Positions 34,192 through 43,979 of a stretch of 64,000 bases of DNA are shown one piece after another. This DNA is from an uncultured Verrucomicrobia subdivision 3 bacterium. GTDB taxonomy: Bacteria; Verrucomicrobiota; Verrucomicrobiia; Limisphaerales; UBA11358. Under the pieces are notes generated by a model that was not told the DNA's origin, ran no database searches, and was given only the letters and a program-made list of their open reading frames with translations. Positions within the stretch are counted from its first letter, which is position 1; each line of letters opens with the position of its first letter. The stretch lies in contig CAIQKM010000074.1 of the NCBI GenBank assembly GCA_903872345.1, forward strand, positions 1-64,000, read 5' to 3'. Made by a program: the position numbers and the translations under genes.

Positions 34192-34818
34192 ATGAAACTG
34201 ATTACTAAAAAACACACCTGGTGCCTGGCCCTGCCGGCCCTGCTCATACTGTCCGGTTGCGAATCCAGCGTAACCACCACCACCCAGAGCACCCCGCCCG
34301 CCGCCGCCGCGGTCGCGGCCACCCCGGCCCCGGCTCCCGCCGCCCCGGCGGCGACCGTTCCGGTCCAATTTCCGATCCGCATCAAAGCGGGTCAGGACGC
34401 GGCGTTCACCGATTCCAGCGGCAACGTCTGGCAGGGCGATCACGGCTTTGCGGATGGCGACGTGATTGAGCGGGCCGATCTCAACATTGCCAACACCAAA
34501 GACCCCGGCCTGTACCGGGCGGAACGCTATGGCATGTCCGCCTTTTCCCAGCCGCTGCCCAATGGCAAGTACGTGGTGAAACTGCATTTTTGCGAAACCT
34601 ATGACGGCATTGAAGGCCCCGGCCAGCGCGTTTTCTCCTTTAACGTCGGCGGCCAGGAATTCAAGGATTTCGACGTGTGGGTGAAAGCCGGCGGCCCGCT
34701 CAAGCCCTACGTGCAATCCGTGAATGTGGAAGTGACCAACGGCAAGCTGGACATCAAGTTCACCAGCAACGTGGAAAACCCGGAAATCAACGCCATCGAA
34801 ATTGACCCGGCGAGCTGA
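34192..34818 (+). CDS. malectin-domain lipoprotein
   Basis: 208 residues from the ATG giving MKLITKKHTW. The signal ends at LLILSGC, a good lipobox, followed by an Ala/Pro linker. From about residue 60 on, the malectin-type carbohydrate-binding fold is visible: IRIKAGQDAAFTDSSGNVW, ADGDVIERA, YRAERYGMSAFSQPLPNGKYVVKLHFCE and FNVGGQEFKDFDVW. The protein would hold a sugar polymer at the outer membrane. It lies at the 3' end of the hydrolase locus, converges with the GH59-like gene and is preceded by operator copy 2. A terminator hairpin follows. Confidence 0.85.
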   Translation: MKLITKKHTWCLALPALLILSGCESSVTTTTQSTPPAAAAVAATPAPAPAAPAATVPVQFPIRIKAGQDAAFTDSSGNVWQGDHGFADGDVIERADLNIANTKDPGLYRAERYGMSAFSQPLPNGKYVVKLHFCETYDGIEGPGQRVFSFNVGGQEFKDFDVWVKAGGPLKPYVQSVNVEVTNGKLDIKFTSNVENPEINAIEIDPAS

Positions 34819-34846
34819 ACCGCATCTGCAATAGCTGAAATAACGT

Positions 34847-34884
34847 CGAAGCTGGTTCGGGTTCCCCGGCCAGCTTCGGTTTTT
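34847..34884 (+). terminator. rho-independent terminator
   Basis: CGAAGCTGG (34847-34855) and CCAGCTTCG (34870-34878) form a perfect 9-bp stem with a 14-nt loop, followed by GTTTTT. It lies 28 bp after the malectin lipoprotein stop. On the other strand no T run follows. Confidence 0.85.
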
Positions 34885-34908
34885 GCGGGAGGTTCCTGAT
34901 TCGACCGT

Positions 34909-36888
34909 TTAATGGACGGCCGGTTGAATGGAAAAATGGGCAAACTCCGCCCCGCGCCAGTCGCAGCCCAGGCCAGCTTGGCCGTGTTGGTGGGTGCGGT
35001 CATGGACCGTCGCCAAAATGCGGCCGTCCAGCAATATGGCAACCCGGTCACCGGCCATGCCGAGTTCCAGATGATACCATTGGTGGGGGGGCAAATCGGC
35101 CCGCCCTTCCGCCAGCGGCGGGCCGGTTTCACCCGTGGTATGAAAGACCCACGGCTGGTTGCCCAACACCGTGGAGATGGCGCGCAGCTCCCAATGCCCG
35201 TTCGCGCACACCTTAAAATCATAGCCGGCGGGGAGATGGGTATTGTTGGGAATCACGCTCACCCGTCCCAGCACGCTGACGTCGCTGTCCGGTTCCAGCC
35301 GTGCGTCCACGGAGATGGTGTAATCGGTCCAACGCGCATCGCCGAGGACGGACTCCGGGGCGGGATCCTTGTGCCCGGACCATTCGATGCCCTTCGCGGC
35401 CAGCACCTGCCGCAAACAATTGCCCTGCCCGTCATCCCGTGGCTGCACTTCAAACACCCCCGCCTGATCGGCGAAGAGCCGCGGACTGGCGCCGACCGGG
35501 TAGCTGGAAAAATCATCCAGGTACGGCAGTCCCAAGGTCTGCGACGCGGGCGGATGCCGGTCTCCTTTGCGCTGGCCGGTGGTGGTGGTGGTGAGGGAAT
35601 AAATAGCAGCCGGCAACACTGTGAGAGAATATTTTCCCGCGACCGGCCGCAGATCGGGGAGCCGTTCAAACTGGCTTTCCCGGGTGGTACGCCAGACGTG
35701 CAGGGTTTTGCCCGGCCAGCCAGTCGTGGACAACTCCAAAAGCTGCGCCGCCTTGGCATCCATGGTTTCAATGATGACGCTCAAGTCCCGGCCGGAGGGT
35801 GATTGCAGCGCCACGCTGCTGCCGCCCGCAAACCGCCGGCAGGCGGAGTCGAGATAACGCCAGCCCGGGCCGGCAAATTGGGTGGTGTGCGCCACAGCCC
35901 AAACCGCCGGCTGCACTTCGTAGTGCCCCGACCACGGCTCATTGGCCCGCATCACCCCGGAGCCGGGCAGCGGGAGGGTATCGTAGTAAGCGGTGACCGG
36001 ACTCCAAATTTCGGTTTTGGTAAACCGGCCGACGATGTAATTGCGGTTGAGGATTTGGGCGATTCGCCGGGCCCCCTCCCAGTCGCCGCGCCAGGGTCCG
36101 TCTTCGCTGGACCAGAGCGGACAACCGATGGACTGGGCGGCGGGCGGACTTTGGGAATCCCGATAATGCACGCCCACGCGGGCGACCGCCGCGCGCAGTT
36201 CCGGGTCTTTTTTCATGTCCTCCACAATTTTCCAGCCGCCTTGGTCATAATCATCCGCCGCCACGATACCGACGTGCTGCAGCCCGGCGTGATCGAGCGT
36301 CCGGCGCAGCCGTTTGATCCATTCGGCGTTGTGCGCGGTTTCATTCCAGATGCCGGTGTAGTCAATGTCCAGATGATGAACGCGCCGCGCACCCGCCAAA
36401 AAGTCGGCCAGATAATCCGCCGTTTCTTGCGAATAAAATTTGCCGCCCCCCAGCCAGCCCGGTGCGCCCCAGGCGAGGGAATCGAGTGTCAGATTCCCGT
36501 TGCGCCGCTTCGCCTCCCGCATCAGCCACCATTCGTAACCGCGATTAAAATTCCGGTCCGTCCGCGAGCGCTCATGCGTAAGTTCGACGCCGTCGGTGGA
36601 ATTGACTTCCCCGCCGATTTCCACCTTCAAATGCTGGAAGCCGGCGCCAAAGTGCGGTTTGAACAGATAATCGAGCACCTCACGCCGCTGCCGTTCCGGA
36701 TATTCGATCAACAACCGAGATGAAGCCCCGGCGCTGACCGCACCAATCCCCTCAAAAACCTGGCCGCCCGCCGCCGGGTTCAATTCAATCATCTCTCCCG
36801 CCGGTGGCAGTTCCAACGAATTAGTTTGGGCCGACGCCGACAAAATAAACAGTCCCGTCAGCAGCCAGCAGATACAGGCCTTTTTCAT
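34909..36888 (-). CDS. GH59-like (galactocerebrosidase-type) glycoside hydrolase
   Basis: 659 residues with a signal peptide (LLTGLFILSASAQ). The TIM barrel begins with FEGIGAVSAGASSRLL, which is the animal galactosylceramidase pattern. The acid/base is E183 in YTGIWNE and the nucleophile E262 in LWSSEDGPW. The C-terminal third is a lectin-like beta-sandwich (about 470-655) ending near AEFAHFSIQP, as in the galactosylceramidase family. Bacterial members probably act on beta-galactosides of plant or microbial glycans rather than on galactosylceramide. It is the last gene of the minus-strand hydrolase run. The substrate is unknown. Confidence 0.85.
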   Translation of the reverse strand: MKKACICWLLTGLFILSASAQTNSLELPPAGEMIELNPAAGGQVFEGIGAVSAGASSRLLIEYPERQRREVLDYLFKPHFGAGFQHLKVEIGGEVNSTDGVELTHERSRTDRNFNRGYEWWLMREAKRRNGNLTLDSLAWGAPGWLGGGKFYSQETADYLADFLAGARRVHHLDIDYTGIWNETAHNAEWIKRLRRTLDHAGLQHVGIVAADDYDQGGWKIVEDMKKDPELRAAVARVGVHYRDSQSPPAAQSIGCPLWSSEDGPWRGDWEGARRIAQILNRNYIVGRFTKTEIWSPVTAYYDTLPLPGSGVMRANEPWSGHYEVQPAVWAVAHTTQFAGPGWRYLDSACRRFAGGSSVALQSPSGRDLSVIIETMDAKAAQLLELSTTGWPGKTLHVWRTTRESQFERLPDLRPVAGKYSLTVLPAAIYSLTTTTTGQRKGDRHPPASQTLGLPYLDDFSSYPVGASPRLFADQAGVFEVQPRDDGQGNCLRQVLAAKGIEWSGHKDPAPESVLGDARWTDYTISVDARLEPDSDVSVLGRVSVIPNNTHLPAGYDFKVCANGHWELRAISTVLGNQPWVFHTTGETGPPLAEGRADLPPHQWYHLELGMAGDRVAILLDGRILATVHDRTHQHGQAGLGCDWRGAEFAHFSIQPAVH

Positions 36889-36936
36889 GAAACGAAATCA
36901 GGTTGTTGCGTTGGCCCGGCAAGTGGGCGGATTCCA

Positions 36937-39537
36937 TTATTGCGGGCAGGCTTGCAGCTCCCACGCTTGGTTGTCGCCGCCATTGGGATCCCACTGGACA
37001 ATGCGAGCGCCCGCATCGTGCGAGGCGGCATAAACATCGAGCATTTTGCCGCTGTTTTTGTTTTGCAGGGTCAACCGTCCGTCTTCGCCGATCACGATAT
37101 GCCAAAGCTGATTGGAGCGGCCGTTCTCGCGCTCTTGCACGGCGCGCGCCTCATTCGCGGGCGAGGCATCGGCAATCGCCAAAACCATCCCCGTCTTCTT
37201 GTTGGTCAACCGGAAGTCGTGATCGGCTAGTTGCTTGAGATGCCAAATCTGCCCCGGCGAGTCGCCGCGTTTGGCCTGCACGACCGGGGCTCCGGCTTGG
37301 TCAACGGCGACGCTCACTTCCGCCGCCATATCGCTGTGCGAGGCCACCAGGCGATAATCCCCGTCGGCGAGCGGGTCGGGCAGGTTTGTAACCGCAGTGA
37401 ACGTGGTTTTGTCTTCGGTGAACCGTTCCTGCCCATTTTTGAAAACCGAAAAACGTAAATTGATTTCACCCGGTGTGGCGGGGGTGTTGAACGCGACCTC
37501 GTGAGTAACAAATTCGCCCAGCGGGATGCGCAGCTTGTCTTCGCCCTTGCCAATAACCGCGCCGGTCGCGTCGGCAGAGCGCGCTTCCCAGCGGAACACC
37601 ACATCTTCGCCGGCGAATTCGTCATTGAACACCGCCACCTTGCGCACCACGCGCGCGCCGGCGGCGATGCGCGGTTTAATGATCGGCCATTCGCCCCGGG
37701 CATTGCTCGGAGCGTTCATCCGGTCAAATTCGATATCCGCCGCCGTCAGCGGGTGATAACATTGTTGCATCAGGCGGATGAGCGGCTGATTCCACACATC
37801 GGACAGCGCTGCGTGCATGGCGAGATCCGGCCCCATGTTTTTGACTTTTCGCTCCAGTATCTCGGTGTCCGGCCCCTCGCCCGGAACATAATTCGGCCAG
37901 GCGTTGTTGAGCACATAATTGCGGATATCCGCATTGTGCTGCAAGCGACGCAGCCTTGTGCCCGTGGCCATCCAGGCAAAACCCTGCCACGTATTGTCCG
38001 CCGGCCAGACCGCTTCCGTTTCGCCAAACGGGCGGTCGGCGCGCGGATGGCCGCCTTTTTTGGGCAGCCCCGGCATCCCGGTGACATAGTGTTCCATGTT
38101 GATGTAAGGTGCCGCCATGCCACCGACGCCATCGGCGATGATGGGCCGGGTCGCATCCACTTCCAAAATTGTTTTGACCGCGTCCGGAATTGGTTCGGCC
38201 CATTCGTTGGCGGCGCTCCAAATGACCACGGCCGGATGGTCGCGGTCGCGCAGCACCAGTTCGCGGTCCATGCGGAGCATGTTCTCCCGGCCGTGCACAA
38301 AATCCTCGCCACTTTCCGACCCGCGCAACGGTGACTCCTCGACCAGCATCAGCCCGCGCTCGTCGCATACGTCCAGCATGTAGGGCGTGGCCGGGATCTG
38401 ATGAATCCGCATGACGTTGAAATTGAGCCGCAAAAGATTGTCCACCGCCTGGGGCCAGCCGGGATTCCGCACTGACGGCGGCCCGAATCCAAGTTTAACG
38501 CCATAGGCATCGGTGCCAAAGTTGGCCTCCTGCTGGTTGTCGCCGCGCAGATTGCAGTGAATGCCGTTGAGCTCATAATAATTGCTCCGCACCTGAAACT
38601 GGCGGAAGCCAAACCGCTGCTCGTATTGGTGCAGGACTTTACCGTCGGCCGCGAGCGACACGTTCAGCAAATGCAGTTGCGCCAGGTAATCGGAGGTGTA
38701 GGGCACGTTCGGCCACCAATAACTCTTGCTCCCCAGCGGCCAGGCAATGTTGCCCAAAGCCACCACTTGCGCGGCCCCGGCGGGAATTTCCACGGTTGTT
38801 CCGGGAATGGCCGGATAATTGAACGGCGTTTTGTTCCAGGACGACAGCGAAGCCGAAACGTTCAGCTTAACCGCGTGATCGCTGCCATTAACAATGGTTG
38901 CTTGCGAATGGAGCACGTCCGGGCCGATGCTGGTTTCCACCGCAACATCTTCGATGTGAACCAGCGGCACCATTTCCAGCGTCACACCGCGCAAAATGCC
39001 CTCGGCCAATCCGTCATACCACGTCGCGCCTTCGGGCACGGTATATTTGCCGTTGACCATGAATTTTTTACGCCCCTTGACGTCCACTTCAAGCAACACC
39101 GGTTGCCCCGGCGTGAAATGCGGCGTCAGATCGGCGGTGAACGGCGTCCAGCCATTGATATGTGAGGCAATTTTGCCAAGGCTGGCTTCGTTGGTGCCGG
39201 CATAGACTTCGGCCCCGAAATTCACTGCGGCAAATTTGACCCGGACCAAGCGCCCCTGGGCTTCGGCGGGAATCACCACCCAAGTCCGGTAGGTTCCGGC
39301 ATCACAATGATAACCTTGCGCGCGCCAGCCGCCGGCCGGAACTTGAATGGGTTTCCAGTCGCCGCCTTCGGGTTTGAATTCCCAACTCGTGCCGAAGGCG
39401 CTGGAAAGATCTTCAGTCAACGTATCTGTTGCGGAAGCCGCGGTGGCTGAGAAAACAGCCGAGTAGAATATTGCGATGGCTATGGCAGCAACTCCGATGC
39501 GTTTGCTTTTGGTATTACGAGGTTCTGGCGGTTTCAT
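36937..39537 (-). CDS. GH2 glycoside hydrolase with C-terminal ricin-type lectin domain
   Basis: 866 residues with a signal peptide ending near TAASA. The N-terminal sandwich has TYRTWVVIPAEAQGRLVRVKFAAV. The barrel has LNFNVMRIHQIPATPYML and LMLVEESPL, and the acid/base is E445 in VIWSAANEWAEP, the GH2 layout. The nucleophile Glu cannot be fixed with certainty. From about residue 735 the ricin B repeats show QIWHL-like and QLWHI-like segments and end QAWELQACPQ, probably a carbohydrate-binding module. Beta-galactosidase, beta-mannosidase or related activity is possible. The run with GH29 enzymes suggests removal of side chains of a hemicellulose. Confidence 0.85.
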   Translation of the reverse strand: MKPPEPRNTKSKRIGVAAIAIAIFYSAVFSATAASATDTLTEDLSSAFGTSWEFKPEGGDWKPIQVPAGGWRAQGYHCDAGTYRTWVVIPAEAQGRLVRVKFAAVNFGAEVYAGTNEASLGKIASHINGWTPFTADLTPHFTPGQPVLLEVDVKGRKKFMVNGKYTVPEGATWYDGLAEGILRGVTLEMVPLVHIEDVAVETSIGPDVLHSQATIVNGSDHAVKLNVSASLSSWNKTPFNYPAIPGTTVEIPAGAAQVVALGNIAWPLGSKSYWWPNVPYTSDYLAQLHLLNVSLAADGKVLHQYEQRFGFRQFQVRSNYYELNGIHCNLRGDNQQEANFGTDAYGVKLGFGPPSVRNPGWPQAVDNLLRLNFNVMRIHQIPATPYMLDVCDERGLMLVEESPLRGSESGEDFVHGRENMLRMDRELVLRDRDHPAVVIWSAANEWAEPIPDAVKTILEVDATRPIIADGVGGMAAPYINMEHYVTGMPGLPKKGGHPRADRPFGETEAVWPADNTWQGFAWMATGTRLRRLQHNADIRNYVLNNAWPNYVPGEGPDTEILERKVKNMGPDLAMHAALSDVWNQPLIRLMQQCYHPLTAADIEFDRMNAPSNARGEWPIIKPRIAAGARVVRKVAVFNDEFAGEDVVFRWEARSADATGAVIGKGEDKLRIPLGEFVTHEVAFNTPATPGEINLRFSVFKNGQERFTEDKTTFTAVTNLPDPLADGDYRLVASHSDMAAEVSVAVDQAGAPVVQAKRGDSPGQIWHLKQLADHDFRLTNKKTGMVLAIADASPANEARAVQERENGRSNQLWHIVIGEDGRLTLQNKNSGKMLDVYAASHDAGARIVQWDPNGGDNQAWELQACPQ

Positions 39538-39557
39538 TGTGGTGGCAAATTATCAAT

Positions 39558-41192
39558 TCAATGTTTCTTAGCGACGGTAATTTTCCAGGCAACCGCAAAT
39601 TGACTCGGCCAAATGGTGACCGGCTGAATCACCAGGGCATTGGTCTCGGAACGCCACTGCATTTTTTCTTTGCTGCCCAGCAGTTTCACGGCGGTGACTT
39701 TTTCGCCGGCCAGTGATTTAATTTCCACTGCGGTCGTTGGCACGTTAAGCGCGATGGCGTAAACCGTCCGGCCGTCTTTCGTTTGCGTGAAGCGGATGTC
39801 CTCGGCCGTAAACGGCTTCTTCTGCACGTCGGTCTGGCCGTCGAACTGGCCTTTTTCCTTCAGCGCGGTGGACGGCCCTTCGCCATAAACTTTCCACGGT
39901 CGCGTGGCGTAAATCGCCTCGCCGTTCACCTTCAACCACGCGCCGATGCCTTTGACAATTTCCATTTCGTCGCTGTCCGGCGTGCCGTCACCCCGCAACG
40001 GCACGCTCAACATGAGATTCCCGTTTTTGCTGACGATATCCGCCAGCATCCGCACCACCGAGGCGGCGGATTTGTAACGGTGCTCGCGAAAAAATCGTTC
40101 GTTATACAACCAGTCGCCGATGCAGGTGTCGGTCTGCCACGGCGCCGGCAAAACCCCCTCGGCCTTGCCGCGCTCGAAATCATACACCTGCGTCCGCCGC
40201 TGGAATTCGTCCAGATGTTTGTCGGTCATCACCGCTTCATTCCGTCCATGATGCCGTTGGCTGCTGGAGTTGTAAAAGTGCGCGGCCAGTTTCAATCCGA
40301 TTTCGTCCGTCACGCCATGCAGCGGAAACACGTCGTCATCGAAGTAAATCAGGTCGGGCTGGTAATCGTCCCAGAGCTGTTTGGTGCGTTTGAAAAACTT
40401 CTCCTGATACGCCGCGTCCGGCACGCTGCCGCCTTTGGCGGGATTCCATTCCCAGACCAGTCTTCTCCCGGGCGCATGATTCTGCGCGTAGAGATCCTGC
40501 GGGTCGAGGCCGTCCCACCACAGCCCCTTGCCATCGGCCCGGGTGAGCTTGCCGTCATAAGGCACGCCGGCCAGCGGGCCGGTTCGGTCCGCGCCCTGCG
40601 CCACTTCCAGCCAAGACCACGCGTGCGACGCGTGCAGGCTTACGCCGAAGCGCAATCCTTGCTTCCTGGCTGCCGCCGACCACAGGCCGATGATGTCCTT
40701 GTGCGGCCCGATGTTCACGGAGTTCCACGGCTGATACTTCGAGTTCCAGTTGTCGAAATTGTCGTGGAAATTGGCCAGCGCCATGAAATATTTCGCGCCG
40801 TTCTCCTTATAGAATTGCAAAAGGGCATTCGGATCGAAGTGCTCGCCTTTCCACGAATTCGCCACTTCCTTGAACCCGTTCGTGGAGGGATGGCCGTAGT
40901 CAGTGAGGTGCGACTGGTAATCGGGATGACCCTGGAGATACATGAAGCGCGCATACCAGTTGCCCTGCGCGGCCTGGCATTCGGCGCCCCAATGCGCCCA
41001 AATGCCGAACTTCGCGTCGCGGAACCATTCCGGTGTCTGGTAGTTCGTGAGCGAATTCCAGTCCGGCTGGAACGGCCCGGCGGCGATGGGCGGAAGTTGC
41101 AACGCATTTGTCTCGGTCGCGACGGAGGCAAGCGAGATCGCCAGCATCAATCCAATGCAGTTGGCAACTTTGGAATTGGACGAAGCATTCAT
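39558..41192 (-). CDS. alpha-L-fucosidase, GH29
   Basis: 544 residues from the ATG overlapping the upstream gene by 4 bp (ATGA). The signal peptide ends near ATETNA. The GH29 barrel is clear: EWFRDAKFGIWAHWG and HFDPNALLQFYKENGAKYF. The nucleophile is probably D285 in LIYFDDDVFP. The protein resembles its neighbour two genes upstream (D255 there) but is a distinct paralogue. It would release terminal fucose in the periplasm or outside the cell. The acid/base residue varies within the family and was not identified. Confidence 0.93.
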   Translation of the reverse strand: MNASSNSKVANCIGLMLAISLASVATETNALQLPPIAAGPFQPDWNSLTNYQTPEWFRDAKFGIWAHWGAECQAAQGNWYARFMYLQGHPDYQSHLTDYGHPSTNGFKEVANSWKGEHFDPNALLQFYKENGAKYFMALANFHDNFDNWNSKYQPWNSVNIGPHKDIIGLWSAAARKQGLRFGVSLHASHAWSWLEVAQGADRTGPLAGVPYDGKLTRADGKGLWWDGLDPQDLYAQNHAPGRRLVWEWNPAKGGSVPDAAYQEKFFKRTKQLWDDYQPDLIYFDDDVFPLHGVTDEIGLKLAAHFYNSSSQRHHGRNEAVMTDKHLDEFQRRTQVYDFERGKAEGVLPAPWQTDTCIGDWLYNERFFREHRYKSAASVVRMLADIVSKNGNLMLSVPLRGDGTPDSDEMEIVKGIGAWLKVNGEAIYATRPWKVYGEGPSTALKEKGQFDGQTDVQKKPFTAEDIRFTQTKDGRTVYAIALNVPTTAVEIKSLAGEKVTAVKLLGSKEKMQWRSETNALVIQPVTIWPSQFAVAWKITVAKKH

Positions 41193-42817
41193 GGCTTGGA
41201 AAATACGCGGAACCCGTCCACGAGACAAAACGCGCCGTTGGTCGCCGCATTAGTCACGCGGACGGTATGGCGGCCCGGCGGCAAATCCATTTTCCGAAAT
41301 ACCGGAATGCGATACAGCCGCGGCATCGGGTCTTGATAAAGTTGGTAGCGGCCTTGCGACACGCCGTCGAGCGCCACTTTGATTTCCCCCATGTCGTGAA
41401 ATTTTTCCGATAGCACTTCGATGCCCGCGCCCGTGAACTTAAATTCACAATAGCTACCCGCGTTGGTGGTCACATGCACATCGTTGTTCCAGTCGCCGAC
41501 ATTGCGGTTGGTCTGGTAATTCCAGACGTCGGAATAGTTCGCGGCCGTGTCATTATAGGTTTCCAAAAGTTTCGGCTGCGGCTGCGGATAAAATGTGACC
41601 GGGCAGGAATTGTTTTTGTACAGGCTGTTGGGGGTATTTTCCCAAGTAGAGCCGGAGAACAACATGATGGCGGTGACGCTGCCATCGGGATGGGCGGTGA
41701 TGAATTTTGGGCTGAAGACCGGGCCATACCAGCGGTGGGCATTCCCGGTGCGGTCGCCGATAAATTCCAGCGCGGACGTTGCGCCGACATAAGCCCAGGG
41801 CCCCCACGGATGATCGGCTTGATAAAAAGAAAACGTCACGTCCTTGGGGAAATACCATTCGTGATAATCGCCGGTATCATACCAGACCGGCGCGACATAT
41901 TTGTGGAGGGCGGCCAGCCAGACGGGCGTGCCCATCGTGCATTTATTTTCACCGTTGGGCAGGCCGGGCACCGGCGTGGCAAGATTCAGATTCGAGGACC
42001 AGGTTCCATTACTGAAATATTCCCAGTCGGCGGCATTGAGATTGCCGATTTTTGCGCGCAACACGCGGCCGAGGTAAAACGCGGAACCGGAATTCCAATA
42101 GCCATCATTGGACATGGCATACACATATTTGTCCTGGCTGTCCCGTTGGGTGTTGCCGCCGTTCTGACCGTATTTGAAGAAAAATGCGGTGCTAAACATT
42201 TTATTCGTCCACATGGGCATTTCGGCGTTGGCCGCCATCGGACGCGTCCAAGTCAGCCCCTTGTCTGTGGACTTGATGAGGCTCATGTTCTTGACGGTTT
42301 GGCGCATGGCGGAATCCAGGCGGTCGCCGCCAAAGGCCTTTTGATTGCCATACCAGTTCTCCGCCACAAAGGCATAGAACACGCCATCGATGCAATCAGC
42401 TCCCGTCACCTTCCAATTCGGACCGCGCGGAATCTTGGACCAGTCGCGCTCGACCAGCTTGGTTGAGTGATCGGTCAAATAGGCACCGTTCAGGCCGTAT
42501 TCCACCATGGGATTCACCAACTGCCCGGTCAGCGCATTCCAGTCGGAACCTTTGAGCCGGTTGAAATTCAGGTTCATGGCATTTTTGGCGCCATAACCCT
42601 TGCTGTCGCAACCGAAAGAATACAACTGGTCATCGTCGGCCCACATATAATCCCAAGTGTCGCCATTGGATTTCGCGTCGTGACAAATGTGGGCAACATC
42701 CACAAAGACGTCGGCGATGTTCCGTCCCGCCGAAACGGAATCGGTGGTGTGGCAGCCGGCCGTGGCGAGCAGTCCGGCGATCATGAGGAACGAACCGGTC
42801 CGGAGATGTATATTCAT
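41189..42817 (-). CDS. beta-propeller lipoprotein with C-terminal beta-sandwich (DUF4185-like)
   Basis: 542 residues. The lipobox is LLATAGC after MNIHLRTGSF. The body looks like a five-bladed propeller: repeated W/Y-rich segments such as GDTWDYMWADDDQLYSFG, LIKSTDKGLTWTRPM and VWLAALHKYVAPVWYD. DUF4185 is the best guess. The last 120 residues form a carbohydrate-binding-like sandwich (EFKFTGAGIEVLSE and PPGRHTVRVTN). It is encoded between GH29 and GH43-like genes, so a glycosidase or sugar-binding role is plausible. No catalytic pair was assigned. The downstream GH29 start overlaps its stop. Confidence 0.6.
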   Translation of the reverse strand: MNIHLRTGSFLMIAGLLATAGCHTTDSVSAGRNIADVFVDVAHICHDAKSNGDTWDYMWADDDQLYSFGCDSKGYGAKNAMNLNFNRLKGSDWNALTGQLVNPMVEYGLNGAYLTDHSTKLVERDWSKIPRGPNWKVTGADCIDGVFYAFVAENWYGNQKAFGGDRLDSAMRQTVKNMSLIKSTDKGLTWTRPMAANAEMPMWTNKMFSTAFFFKYGQNGGNTQRDSQDKYVYAMSNDGYWNSGSAFYLGRVLRAKIGNLNAADWEYFSNGTWSSNLNLATPVPGLPNGENKCTMGTPVWLAALHKYVAPVWYDTGDYHEWYFPKDVTFSFYQADHPWGPWAYVGATSALEFIGDRTGNAHRWYGPVFSPKFITAHPDGSVTAIMLFSGSTWENTPNSLYKNNSCPVTFYPQPQPKLLETYNDTAANYSDVWNYQTNRNVGDWNNDVHVTTNAGSYCEFKFTGAGIEVLSEKFHDMGEIKVALDGVSQGRYQLYQDPMPRLYRIPVFRKMDLPPGRHTVRVTNAATNGAFCLVDGFRVFSKP

Positions 42818-42927
42818 AAAAGCTTTTATCGCCAGTCGAATTTGCAACCCGCGTACCGTGCTCATTTCAGTCGTTGCAGCTTGAGGCGGTAATCAGGGTT
42901 TCACGCTGCACGCGATTTCACGATTTT

Positions 42928-43920
42928 TTACCTGGCGTCACGCTCCGGCAGGATGTTCCAAGCCGCACCGTCGCTGGAATGCAGCAAACCAAACGTGGTG
43001 CGAAAATTTTTGTCTTCCCCCATCAGGATCATCCGCCACTCGGTGTCATCCCGCCAGACGTAAGGCGCGCCGTAGCGATGCGCCATCCACGTCTGCCGGG
43101 GAATTTCAATCGGGCCCTTGAGGGTCCATTTGATCAGATCCGGCGAGGTGGCCAGGGCGAGGTGCTGCGCGCCCAAGCCTTCACTGTAAATCATGGTCCA
43201 ATGATCGCCGGTCCGGAAGACCATGGTGTTTTCCACGCCATCGGGCGCGCGCTCGGAGAAGCCGATGAGCGGCTGGTCCGGGGTGAGAATTTCCCATTTC
43301 TGTAATTGCGGGTCGCGGGTAAGGGCGTGTCCCATGAGATTGCCCCGAATGGCGATCCCCTTTTCATTGGTCCGATAGCCGGAGCCGACAAAAAAACAGT
43401 GTAGCGTATCGCCGTCCACCACGAAGCTGGGATCAATCACGCGATGCAGCGTGTTCCAGGGCAGGTTCAGGGTGGCGGCCAGAAAAGGTTTCGGGGCGGA
43501 CCACGTTTCGAGATTGGTGGATTCGGCCAGGACGAGTTGTGTGGGTTTGGCCGGATAGGTTTGATAGGGCAACAACCAGCGGCCATGCCAAAACACGACA
43601 TCCCCCGGCGAAGCGCAACCGGCGGGCGAAACATCCCGGTCATTGGTGAACGTCACAAAATCCGGCGTGAATACTTCGGCGATATGCCAGTTCGTGGGAT
43701 TACCCCATTCGCTTTGGACGGCGGAGAAGCGCGAATAAAACAGGCAATAGCCGTTGGTGGTTTTGAGCACGGAGGGATCGCGCAGGTTGTCGTGCGAGAT
43801 CCAGACGGGATTACGCAGGCTGGCAAATACGGTGGTGGCCGCGACGGAATCCACCCGGGTTGCACCGACGAACCAAGCGGTTGTCAGCAGGAAAAAAACC
43901 CAGCGTTTCATAACATTCAT
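42928..43920 (-). CDS. GH43-like five-bladed beta-propeller glycosidase
   Basis: 330 residues from the ATG giving MNVMKRWVFFLL; ATG at 43911 is also possible. A longer frame runs into the upstream fucosidase and is not chosen. The signal peptide ends near ATRVDS. The propeller carries the general base Asp as LRDPSVLKTTNG, IDPSFVVDGD as the likely pKa-modulating Asp, and ENTMVFRTGD as the candidate acid Glu. The pattern matches GH43/GH117-type propellers. The GH43 family members cleave alpha-L-arabinofuranose or beta-xylose units. The subfamily cannot be told. Confidence 0.75.
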   Translation of the reverse strand: MNVMKRWVFFLLTTAWFVGATRVDSVAATTVFASLRNPVWISHDNLRDPSVLKTTNGYCLFYSRFSAVQSEWGNPTNWHIAEVFTPDFVTFTNDRDVSPAGCASPGDVVFWHGRWLLPYQTYPAKPTQLVLAESTNLETWSAPKPFLAATLNLPWNTLHRVIDPSFVVDGDTLHCFFVGSGYRTNEKGIAIRGNLMGHALTRDPQLQKWEILTPDQPLIGFSERAPDGVENTMVFRTGDHWTMIYSEGLGAQHLALATSPDLIKWTLKGPIEIPRQTWMAHRYGAPYVWRDDTEWRMILMGEDKNFRTTFGLLHSSDGAAWNILPERDAR

Positions 43921-43979
43921 AAATTTCCCGCTGAACAGAGGCAACAAACCGTCGCCATCGGGCCATGCCGTCGAGCCGC

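Noticed and set aside
38117..41336. Several long plus-strand frames across the GH2 and GH29 genes
   Set aside because: They are antisense to enzymes with complete catalytic motifs and arise from the high GC content at third codon positions.
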